A stretch of DNA of 44,302 nt from Saprospiraceae bacterium (GTDB lineage: Bacteria > Bacteroidota > Bacteroidia > Chitinophagales > Saprospiraceae): NCBI GenBank assembly GCA_021298575.1, contig JAJTFM010000015.1, positions 1 through 44,302 of the forward strand, given 5' to 3'. The notes beneath the pieces were generated by a model. It did no database searches. It had not been told where the DNA came from and worked only from the letters and a program-made list of their open reading frames with translations. A program made the translations under genes and the position numbers. Of this stretch, positions 24,025-31,472 are shown one piece after another; position 1 is the first letter of the stretch, and every line of letters starts with the position of its first letter.

Positions 24025-25062
24025 ATGAATATTCTGATCGTCTGTGATTCCAAAATGCCTGTTTCTCCTTACGACGACAAAGGCAGACAAGTTTGGTGGC
24101 TTGGCTCAGGGTTGTCGGAGTCGGGCCATAATATCACTCTGATGCTGAAGGAGAAGGTGGAGTGTCCTTTCGCCAGAACGCTGATTTATCAGGAGAAGAA
24201 GCCACTTTCCGAACAGATACCCGACAATACGGATATAATTCATTTTCATCAGCAGCCCAAAACCGACCCGGGCGTACCTTATCTGATTACACTGCACGAG
24301 AACGTTTTGCTACCGAGAACATTAGACAGAAACACCGTTTTTTTGTCGCACAGTCACGCCCAGTTACACGGCGGATCTGTATATGTGCATCCGGGTATTG
24401 ATTTCAGTTCATATACACCTCCCGATTTTTCTGCCAAACGTATCTGGTTTCACTTTCTGGGTAATGCGGCCAGAAAGGGCAGGAATATTCGCGGAGCTAT
24501 TGATATAGCCCAAAAATCGGGAGGTCGTCTGCACGTTGTGGGTGGGTCGAGGGTTAATTTCCGGCAGGGCTTTCGCATTCCGCTCAGTTCTTCAGCCCGC
24601 TTCCACGGCATGTTAAGTCCCGACGGACGCGACACCATACTAAACTCATCCAAAGGGCTGATTATTCCACTTTTGTGGCAGGAACCGTTCAGTTTGTCGG
24701 TTGTGGAGAGTTTATACTACGGCTGTCCGGTTTTTGGGACGCCGTATGGTGCCTTACCCGAGCAGCTGGGCAAGAAACCTGCCCAGCGTCAGGGAAGCTT
24801 TCCGGCAAGCGGATCCGTCGAGGCATTTTATTCCGAGTTTGGGAGCCTGTCAGTGAAAAAAGCCGAACTGATTGATGCCGTCAGGACAGCCGCCGAGTTC
24901 GACCAGCTTCGTTGTCATGAATATGCTGTTTCCGGTTTTTCCGCCAGGCGCATGGCCGACGATTATATCAGGCTGTATGAGCAGGTAATCAAAGGAATTC
25001 CGCTGAGTGCAGAGGCTCCTGCAACCAAGGGCATTGACGACAGTACGCTCGTACTCGGTTAA
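24025..25062 (+). CDS. Family 4-type glycosyltransferase
   Basis: A 345-residue cytoplasmic transferase of the GT-B fold. The N-terminal Rossmann half starts MNILIVCDSKMPVSPYDDKGRQ and includes WWLGSGLSESGHNITL. The C-terminal half has the group-1 signature EPFSLSVVESLYYGCPVFG near 226-244, with the Glu pair E-x7-E expected to contact the donor nucleotide sugar. The donor and acceptor are unknown; lipopolysaccharide, capsule or glycolipid synthesis are all possible. The gene stands alone between folC and rplY with its own promoter-like sequence and a terminator. The very start MNILIVCDSKMP fits this family, and no other Met is close by. Confidence 0.85.
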   Translation: MNILIVCDSKMPVSPYDDKGRQVWWLGSGLSESGHNITLMLKEKVECPFARTLIYQEKKPLSEQIPDNTDIIHFHQQPKTDPGVPYLITLHENVLLPRTLDRNTVFLSHSHAQLHGGSVYVHPGIDFSSYTPPDFSAKRIWFHFLGNAARKGRNIRGAIDIAQKSGGRLHVVGGSRVNFRQGFRIPLSSSARFHGMLSPDGRDTILNSSKGLIIPLLWQEPFSLSVVESLYYGCPVFGTPYGALPEQLGKKPAQRQGSFPASGSVEAFYSEFGSLSVKKAELIDAVRTAAEFDQLRCHEYAVSGFSARRMADDYIRLYEQVIKGIPLSAEAPATKGIDDSTLVLG

Positions 25063-25076
25063 ATATAACAACAAAA

Positions 25077-25114
25077 GGCCGCCCTGCCGAAGCAGGGTAG
25101 CCAAAATGTTTTTT
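25077..25114. terminator. Intrinsic terminator between the GT4 gene and rplY
   Basis: CCCTGC (25082-25087), loop CGAA, GCAGGG (25092-25097), extended by GGC/GCC (25077-25079 with 25100-25102) and followed by T6 at 25109-25114. On the minus strand an A/T-rich TTTTGTTG run follows, so it may serve both convergent genes. Confidence 0.65.
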
Positions 25115-25126
25115 ACAGGGCAGCAA

Positions 25127-25693
25127 TTACTGGCCGCGGAGCGCGCGCGGGATTTCGATAGACGCAATCGGAACAGCAGGCTGGTTGACGATATTGACAC
25201 CGTCCTGTGCTTGAATATCGCGAACACGAAGGGTAGAACCGAGCTCCATGGCAGAAATATCTGCAACAACTTCGTCAACAGCCATCTCGGGGGTAGTAAT
25301 AATACCCACCGAACGCATGCGGGGCATGAACTTGCCTCCTTCTTTAACGCCCTTGGACTGACCAACGAACCTGACAGGAACAGAAGCCTTGAACTTGACA
25401 CCCGGGATAAGGGTCAGGAAGTCAAGATGAAGCACCTGTTCTGTAACCGGGTGAAACTGAATATCCTTCAGAATAGCCTTGTAGGTCTGACCATCAAGCG
25501 TGATTTCCGCCATTTTGAACTTGGAGGTGTAAACCAAATGACGAACATCGGGGGCATTGATGGTGAACTGTATAGCATCACCACCACCACTTTTGTACAT
25601 GATGGCCGGAATTTGACCTGCGCGACGAATCTTAGCAGTCTCTACTTTACCAGAACCAGCTTTGGGATGGCCTTGAATTGTAACGATTTCCAT
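25127..25693 (-). CDS. rplY: 50S ribosomal protein L25 (CTC form)
   Basis: Binds 5S rRNA in the large ribosomal subunit. Using the ATG at 25693 (MEIVTIQGHPKAGSGK) gives 188 residues, the long two-domain CTC form. The N-terminal RNA-binding domain includes RRAGQIPAIMYKSGG and ILKDIQFHPVTEQVLHLDFL, the latter highly characteristic of L25. The C-terminal TL5 domain runs from PVRFVGQSKGVKEGG to VPIASIEIPRALRGQ. The longer frame to 25738 overlaps the promoter and is unlikely. No pth or prs gene is adjacent. A consensus promoter lies 43-73 bp upstream. Confidence 0.95.
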   Translation of the reverse strand: MEIVTIQGHPKAGSGKVETAKIRRAGQIPAIMYKSGGGDAIQFTINAPDVRHLVYTSKFKMAEITLDGQTYKAILKDIQFHPVTEQVLHLDFLTLIPGVKFKASVPVRFVGQSKGVKEGGKFMPRMRSVGIITTPEMAVDEVVADISAMELGSTLRVRDIQAQDGVNIVNQPAVPIASIEIPRALRGQ

Positions 25694-25735
25694 TGTATTG
25701 AGCGATGAATTGTAATCTTTTTCAAAAAATGCCCG

Positions 25736-25766
25736 CAAAGGTAGCCTTTTTCGGAAAGTTTACAAA
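25736..25766 (-). promoter_or_regulatory. Consensus Bacteroidota promoter of rplY
   Basis: On the minus strand: TTTG (25766-25763), 19-nt spacer, TACCTTTG (25743-25736). Both boxes match the known -33/-7 consensus exactly. The predicted start near 25729 gives a 5' leader of about 36 nt. Confidence 0.75.
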
Positions 25767-25804
25767 TAATTTCAGTGTTTTGAAGTAATTTTTCTGTTCG
25801 GGCA

Positions 25805-27235
25805 CTATTGATTCGATCCGGAGTCGCGTTTGGCCAGGAAATAAAGAGGTAACCCGACACCCACGATGGCAAGCCCGGGCACCGTAAACTGGGGTTTATT
25901 GATGAGCAGGTTGATGGTAAATGCTGCTGCCATGATGATATACAATGCAGGAAGGTAGGGGTACCCGAAGGCCTTGTATGGCCGTTCGAGGTCTGGTCTT
26001 TTCTTCCGAAGTATGAAAATCCCTGCAACAGTCAGGATATAGAAAAGCATGACAGCGAACATCACATAATCCAGAAGGTCTCCGTATTTTCCGGAAAGGC
26101 AGAGTACCGAGCACCATACGAACTGTATCCAGAGTGCAAATTCCGGAACTCCGTTTTTGTTAAGCTCCTTCATTTTCCTGAAGAAAAGTCCGTCGGTTGC
26201 CATAGAATGATAAACCCTAGCTCCTGCCAGTATGAGTCCGTTGTTGCATCCAAATGTGGAAATCATGATCATTACCGCCATCACTGCGGCACCGGCCGCA
26301 CCGAGCATGGCTGTAAGAGCCGCAGTACCCACCCTGTCCTGCGTGGCATGCTGAATACCGTTCTGCATGAGTTCCGAGCCCTGTGTGCCGGTATAGAAGG
26401 GGAGTACCGACAGATAACTAAGGTTGGCAAGCAGGTAAAGTATTGTAACAGCGAGTACACCGAGCGCCAGTGCGAGCGGTACATTTCGCTTCGGATTGTC
26501 AATTTCTCCAGCGATGAATGTTACATTATTCCAGGCATCGCTCGAAAAAAGCGAGCCAACCATAGCAATGCCAATTGCGGATAAAATAGCTGACATCCCT
26601 GCCGGCGACGCCACTCCTTCCATACCCTGAAAGTTTCCAAAGTTCAGTGAAATAACATCGCTGTTTCTGAAAACGAAAAGTCCGAGCAGAATGAGCAATC
26701 CGAGTGACAATCCTTTGGCAGCAGTGAGGATATCCTGTATAAAAGCTCCGGTTTTCAGTCCATGGGTGTTCAGCCAGGTAAGCACGAACAGGGAGGCTAT
26801 TGCAAGAAGCTGTGCTGCTGAAATATTCTGTCCACCCATACTCAGGAGTATATTGTCTGGTCCGAGCATTGGAACAAGAACCCCTGTAAACTTGGCAAAG
26901 GCCACGGCAACAGCCGCAATCGTACCGCACTGTATAACAGCAAACATGGCCCAGCCAAACAGAAAAGCGATCATTTCACCGTAAGACTCTTTCAGATACT
27001 GGTATTGTCCGCCTGATTTAGGGAACATACCGGCGAGTTCGCCATATGAAAGTGCGGCAATCAGTGTCATAACACCGGTAATGATCCATGCAAGCAGGAG
27101 CAGAAAAGGACTGCCAAGAACGCGCCCCATATCAGCACTTACGATGAAGATACCTGAGCCAATCATACTTCCCGATACAATAAAGGTAGCTGTTCGCAGG
27201 CTCAGTTTCTGAGAGGTAACTAGTGATTTCTCCAT
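25805..27235 (-). CDS. APC-family amino acid permease
   Basis: A 476-residue inner-membrane transporter, about 12 helices. Helix 1 contains GSMIGSGIFIVSADM, the glycine-rich unwound segment that binds substrate in APC transporters. The next loop holds ALSYGELAGMFPKSGGQYQYLKESYG, a family signature; EIDNPKRNVPLALALG follows helix 6. The C-terminus has YPYLPALYIIMAAAFTINLLI typical of the amino-acid/polyamine/LAT-like subgroup. The substrate cannot be read from sequence. The gene is 67 bp upstream of rplY's long frame and lies on the same strand, but rplY has its own promoter. Confidence 0.88.
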   Translation of the reverse strand: MEKSLVTSQKLSLRTATFIVSGSMIGSGIFIVSADMGRVLGSPFLLLLAWIITGVMTLIAALSYGELAGMFPKSGGQYQYLKESYGEMIAFLFGWAMFAVIQCGTIAAVAVAFAKFTGVLVPMLGPDNILLSMGGQNISAAQLLAIASLFVLTWLNTHGLKTGAFIQDILTAAKGLSLGLLILLGLFVFRNSDVISLNFGNFQGMEGVASPAGMSAILSAIGIAMVGSLFSSDAWNNVTFIAGEIDNPKRNVPLALALGVLAVTILYLLANLSYLSVLPFYTGTQGSELMQNGIQHATQDRVGTAALTAMLGAAGAAVMAVMIMISTFGCNNGLILAGARVYHSMATDGLFFRKMKELNKNGVPEFALWIQFVWCSVLCLSGKYGDLLDYVMFAVMLFYILTVAGIFILRKKRPDLERPYKAFGYPYLPALYIIMAAAFTINLLINKPQFTVPGLAIVGVGLPLYFLAKRDSGSNQ

Positions 27236-27312
27236 ACAAGTGTACTTTTAAAAAAATTCTGAACAAATTCTGTTTCGGGGGAATGGGCCGGCAAGATATA
27301 CAGTTGGCAGGA

Positions 27313-29511
27313 TTAATCAATAATTATCCAGCGCATGCCCTGTGCAGGTATGGTGACTTCGACGCTGATTTCATAATCCCTGGAAACATCACAAACTGTT
27401 TTGCGTCCTTTTTCATCCGTAAGTGTTGCCTTTTCATGAAGTCCTGTGTAATAAACCGGCAGTTTCAGTTGTTTTGTAATGTTTTCCTTCAGCGGATTGA
27501 AGAGCAATACAAAGCCTTTTTCTTTCAACCCGGGGTTCACGTGCATGATACCATCCCAGTCGCGCCCGTCGGGTCTGCGAAGGTGAATGACATCCGAATT
27601 GAGTATATCACGGTACTTTTTATACCAGTTTATGACCGATTTAACCATTTCCCTGGTTTTGTCGGTATCGTAAAGCCGTGGCCCACGGTAACACGCCTGT
27701 GCCCCGGCACCATAGTTTTGCATCATAAGTGTTTTGTAAACATCAAGGTGTTCTTCGAGTGGCTCAATAGTGGCTGCGGCTCCACCTCCTTGATACTGCG
27801 TTAGCGGGACGAACATCCATCCCATTGAAGGTGCTTTTTCCCAGGTGCCGTCATATACATGCTGACGGTTCATGACAACCTGTTCCTCACGGGGGAGACT
27901 GAAGTTGGTTTCGCGGTAGCCCATGGCTATTTTATGCGTTCCGTCGAGGAAGTACCAGTCGGGTGCATTGATATATACGCCCTTTTCGTTGAGCCAGCGA
28001 TATAATCCTTTCTGCAACTCCATTTGCCTCCATTGTGAATCGGCAAGGCCTTTGTGACCGGGGTGAGAAGTTGAAGCGCACACGTCGCCGGGGTAAGGGC
28101 CATCATTTTCAAATATGTCGAAACCCGTTTCTTCAATAAATTTTCTGAGTTTTGCCAGATAGGCCAAACCCCATTTACTTCCCATACAGGGCGCATTCCC
28201 GAAAAACGCTCCTTTATCGGGCAGACCCGTCACCGGGTCAATCACATCATCCTCATCGCTGATTCTGCGGCTGCTGAAAAGGGAGTATCCCCCCAGGCCT
28301 ATTCCTTTGGAGTGAGCGTAATCGGCCAGCTCTTTGAATTTAGCGATATTGGCCGTGCTGGTATCCTCCATGTTAAGTCCGGAGCCGAATGAAAGAATCA
28401 CCATTTCATAGCCGGTTTCCGCGCATTGGTCAACTGCCTTCCTTACCACGGCAGGTTCGGTGGTAGTCAGGTGCATAAATATCGGATTCTGCGTGGCCCA
28501 GGGGGTAATTGTCCGGTACATCCTTCTTCTGGCCAAACCCGAACGTTCACGGTCATAACTGTCCAGCAGCAGTTCCCAGGTTCTTAAACTTTCCATCGTT
28601 TCTCCCCCGCCAAGAACAATTCCCGGACCGACACCAGGGAATACCTCAAGTACACAGGGAGTGTTATAGTCGTAATTGACCTGGGATGTGTAGGAAGAGT
28701 CAATAATCCAGTGGGTACTTTGATCGCTAAGTTCAGCACGCATGGCATTGTTGAAGCAGTAGTTGCTTTCAATATAGATACCATGCGGTTTTTTCATACG
28801 ATCGGGATGCCCCACAACTGCGGACTCTTCCTCGTGGGCAGCGAGAATCTCGTTAACGATTTTATCCACCACAAATGACTTTCCGGAGGGATTTTCATTC
28901 GTGATGGTCACCCATTTGCAAATCAGAGGCAGATAGTCATACAGTTCATAATGAACAAAAACTTTAAGACCCTCCAGAGAGGCGGAGGCATGTTCAAACT
29001 GAAAGACCAGTTCGACACCTGTTGCATCCATCTGATTGGAAGCCCAGCGGTTCCTTTTCCAGTTAATTCTGGGTGAAATCTTTTTCACCTCCCAGGAGGC
29101 CAGTTGAAAGTCTTCAGGTTTTCCTGCGAGTGCGTCAACCCACTCTGGCAATAGATAACCCTGTTGTTTTTGTCCGTAAAGACCACCTATGTTATAACTT
29201 TTACCATTCAGAACAATTCTTGCCTCAGGTTTTACCGCTCTGAGCAACTGTTCGCTGGAGCATAGATTCCTGTAGTCGTAACAGGCCAGATTAGCTCCTA
29301 TTCTGAATGTACGCCTGGCGAGACCATTCCAGAGAATAATGTCGCGTTCATCCAGGCTGAGGAAGGCCCCCGCCTTTGAATTTGGCCTGTTGACCAGCCA
29401 GTCGCTTTCACATTCACTCCCGGGTGAAAAGAAAGGGAGTGTACGATTTGACTGTGCCAGGATAGAACCGGAAAGGCAAATAACGAAGAGAACAAAAAAA
29501 AGACGTATCAT
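27313..29511 (-). CDS. Secreted alpha-galactosidase-like glycoside hydrolase of uncertain family
   Basis: A 732-residue exported protein, signal peptide about 1-20 (ending ILAQ). An N-terminal beta-rich half (to about 330) is followed by a likely TIM-barrel: FIENDGPYPGD-like FDIFENDGPYPGDV near 463-476 carries an Asp in a strand-end position typical of a nucleophile, and GYRETNFSLPREEQ near 528-541 follows. GMRWIIID closes a C-terminal beta-sandwich. The order of beta-sandwich, barrel and beta-sandwich resembles GH36/GH-D enzymes and also GH129; from memory, relatives occur in Bacteroidota and Planctomycetes, often labelled alpha-galactosidase, without characterised substrate. The start is 8 bp downstream of the barrel-protein gene, so the two are an operon. 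The neighbouring GH20 enzyme suggests a shared N-acetylhexosamine/galactoside glycan. The catalytic assignment is inference. Confidence 0.65.
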   Translation of the reverse strand: MIRLFFVLFVICLSGSILAQSNRTLPFFSPGSECESDWLVNRPNSKAGAFLSLDERDIILWNGLARRTFRIGANLACYDYRNLCSSEQLLRAVKPEARIVLNGKSYNIGGLYGQKQQGYLLPEWVDALAGKPEDFQLASWEVKKISPRINWKRNRWASNQMDATGVELVFQFEHASASLEGLKVFVHYELYDYLPLICKWVTITNENPSGKSFVVDKIVNEILAAHEEESAVVGHPDRMKKPHGIYIESNYCFNNAMRAELSDQSTHWIIDSSYTSQVNYDYNTPCVLEVFPGVGPGIVLGGGETMESLRTWELLLDSYDRERSGLARRRMYRTITPWATQNPIFMHLTTTEPAVVRKAVDQCAETGYEMVILSFGSGLNMEDTSTANIAKFKELADYAHSKGIGLGGYSLFSSRRISDEDDVIDPVTGLPDKGAFFGNAPCMGSKWGLAYLAKLRKFIEETGFDIFENDGPYPGDVCASTSHPGHKGLADSQWRQMELQKGLYRWLNEKGVYINAPDWYFLDGTHKIAMGYRETNFSLPREEQVVMNRQHVYDGTWEKAPSMGWMFVPLTQYQGGGAAATIEPLEEHLDVYKTLMMQNYGAGAQACYRGPRLYDTDKTREMVKSVINWYKKYRDILNSDVIHLRRPDGRDWDGIMHVNPGLKEKGFVLLFNPLKENITKQLKLPVYYTGLHEKATLTDEKGRKTVCDVSRDYEISVEVTIPAQGMRWIIID

Positions 29512-29519
29512 ACAAACGT

Positions 29520-30257
29520 TCAGAAGAAGAGACCTGCCCGCAGGGATAGAATACCCAGCGCGCTTTTTGATTCATTTTTAGCCCAGTTGCCTGCTGATTT
29601 TTCCACCATGGAGGCATCATTGGTCAAATCAGAAAATTGTTGCTGATAGCTCAGTCCGAAAGTCAGTGACGTTCTTTCGCCAAGTGCGTACTCTATACCG
29701 CCGCCCAGCCCCCACGACATAACAAGCCCGTTTACATCTTCGCGAATATCCTCATCTGCAGTATTCTGATTATTGGTGCCGCGGACATCGCCTGTGGCTT
29801 TGTTGACAAATCCGAATGTCAGAACAGGAATTTCAGCGTAGTAGGAGATCGGATCGCCCTTCCCTGCTTTCATTTTAAGGCCGAGGGGAACCTCAACACT
29901 GGTAATGTGGTACTGAAGTTTGGCATTGAGCGGAAGCGTATCGAGCCCGGGCTGACTTAACGTGGAAGAAGGCCAGAAAACACCCCTCGAGTACCCGTTC
30001 TGGTAGGTTCCGCCCTGATTGAATCCGAAACCAATTCCGGAAACAATGGCATAGTTATCGGCGAAATAATACTCACCCATGGCACCCACGCGGGCACCCC
30101 AGTTTACCCCTAAACTTTCCAGTCTTTTATCGCCGGTGTTAATCCACGACCAGGTGGGGGATCCCTGAACACCAAAACGGACAGTGCCAGCATACTGAGC
30201 GCAGAGAGACGATAAAAATGCAAGGCTGAAAAGCGCGAAGAGAGCAATTTTTTTCAT
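29520..30257 (-). CDS. Outer-membrane beta-barrel protein, PorT/OmpW-like
   Basis: A 245-residue protein using the ATG at 30257 (MKKIALFALFSLAFLSSLCAQ), where a clear signal peptide begins; the 36 codons upstream in frame are not conserved. The mature part alternates polar and hydrophobic residues in about eight strands and ends in LSLRAGLFF, the terminal aromatic residue expected of outer-membrane barrels. Strand pairs such as YALGERTSLTFGLSYQQQF fit the outer-membrane protein beta-barrel family. No enzyme motif is visible. It is 8 bp upstream of the glycosidase gene, so it may help deliver or anchor that enzyme's product or act as a small porin; this is inference. Confidence 0.8.
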   Translation of the reverse strand: MKKIALFALFSLAFLSSLCAQYAGTVRFGVQGSPTWSWINTGDKRLESLGVNWGARVGAMGEYYFADNYAIVSGIGFGFNQGGTYQNGYSRGVFWPSSTLSQPGLDTLPLNAKLQYHITSVEVPLGLKMKAGKGDPISYYAEIPVLTFGFVNKATGDVRGTNNQNTADEDIREDVNGLVMSWGLGGGIEYALGERTSLTFGLSYQQQFSDLTNDASMVEKSAGNWAKNESKSALGILSLRAGLFF

Positions 30258-30441
30258 GTTATTTTGTTTTTGAGCAGGTAAATACGAGCCAGTGGTCTGA
30301 TTTCGTTTAAAATAATGAATTTTGCACCCGGCAAACCGGAACAGACAATTCAAACAGGGCTGCAAATCTTGTAAACCTTTCTGAATCCGACCCGCAATTC
30401 AAGAAAAAAACTCAAAAAAAGAGAAAAAAGTGACTTTTCAA

Positions 30442-31470
30442 ATGGGCTTTTTGAAATATTTCACACTTGTTTTAACACTTTTTGCACTAAACTCGTGTGA
30501 AAACAACGATCGTGGAAACACTCCGGATGTGAGTAATATTGATGTGACCGTACATGTTGACCGTTTCGAGCAAGATTTGTTTGGAATGGATACCTTGCGA
30601 CTGACGGAGGAGATGGATAGAATGAACGTGAAATACCCTGAACTTTTCCCTTTGTTCACCGAAACCATCATACACGACCAGACAAATCCCAAAGAAACTC
30701 CGGAAATGGCCTTATCGGGATTTCTGCGTTCACCGAGAATCAGACAGCTGAAAGATACGGTTCAACAAGTGTATGGAAATATTGCACCGTTGGAGAAGGA
30801 GTTGAATCAGCTTTTCAGGTATTATAAATACTATTTCCCTGAAAAACCGACCCCACGGGTAGCCACAATCATATCCGAATTCGGTGTGGATGCATTTACC
30901 TGTGGCGATCAATTATGCGGCATAGGCCTGGATATGTTTCTTGGAGAGAACTACCCGGGATACAGTCCGGATATTTTTCCAGCGTACCTTCGCAGGCAGT
31001 TCAATGACAAATACATTTCTGTAAGGCTTGCAAAAGCACTCGTTCAGAACACCTTCGGAGAAACCCCTCCCGGGAAAAGTCTGCTGGACATGATGCTTTA
31101 TAATGGCAAAATGCTTTATATGGTGAAAAAACTTCTTCCAGGAACCCCCGACAGCATGATTATGGGTTACACCAACGAGCAGATGGAAGGCTGTGTAGCC
31201 AACGAGCAGGCAGTATGGGCCAGGATTCTTGATCAAAAACTCCTCTATTCTACCGATTTCGGTGAGTTCAGAAAGCTTGTAACACCAAGTCCGAATGCCC
31301 CGGTCGTATTTCAGGAGGCACCTGGTGAAGTAGGCAACTGGATCGGATGGCAGATTGTCAAGTCGTGGGTAAAGAGAAATCAGGGTGCCAGCATGAAAGA
31401 ACTGATTTCACAAACAGACTCACAAAAATTTCTGGAAACAGCACGTTACAAACCACAACAGCTCAACTAA
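30442..31470 (+). CDS. gldB: Gliding motility lipoprotein GldB
   Basis: A 342-residue lipoprotein of the gliding/T9SS apparatus. The ATG at 30442 is preferred to the GTG at 30430 because it directly precedes the signal peptide, which ends LFALNSC with Cys at about residue 19. The domain is the GldB family, a relative of DUF2268-type proteases, recognised from VDRFEQDLFGMDT near the start, YYKYYFPEKPTPRVATIISEFG in the middle and GNWIGWQIVKSWVKRN near the end. In Flavobacterium johnsoniae GldB is needed for gliding. The protein is inner-membrane or periplasmic-facing. A GH20 gene follows after 2 bp, an unusual neighbour; the motility genes gldA/C/D are not in this window. Confidence 0.85.
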   Translation: MGFLKYFTLVLTLFALNSCENNDRGNTPDVSNIDVTVHVDRFEQDLFGMDTLRLTEEMDRMNVKYPELFPLFTETIIHDQTNPKETPEMALSGFLRSPRIRQLKDTVQQVYGNIAPLEKELNQLFRYYKYYFPEKPTPRVATIISEFGVDAFTCGDQLCGIGLDMFLGENYPGYSPDIFPAYLRRQFNDKYISVRLAKALVQNTFGETPPGKSLLDMMLYNGKMLYMVKKLLPGTPDSMIMGYTNEQMEGCVANEQAVWARILDQKLLYSTDFGEFRKLVTPSPNAPVVFQEAPGEVGNWIGWQIVKSWVKRNQGASMKELISQTDSQKFLETARYKPQQLN

Positions 31471-31472
31471 CA

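Noticed and set aside
27237-27267. TTTG-N19-TACACTTG upstream of the amino-acid permease as a promoter
   Set aside because: Spacing is good, but the -7 box ends 1 bp before the ATG, so transcription would start inside the coding region and no other good start codon is near.
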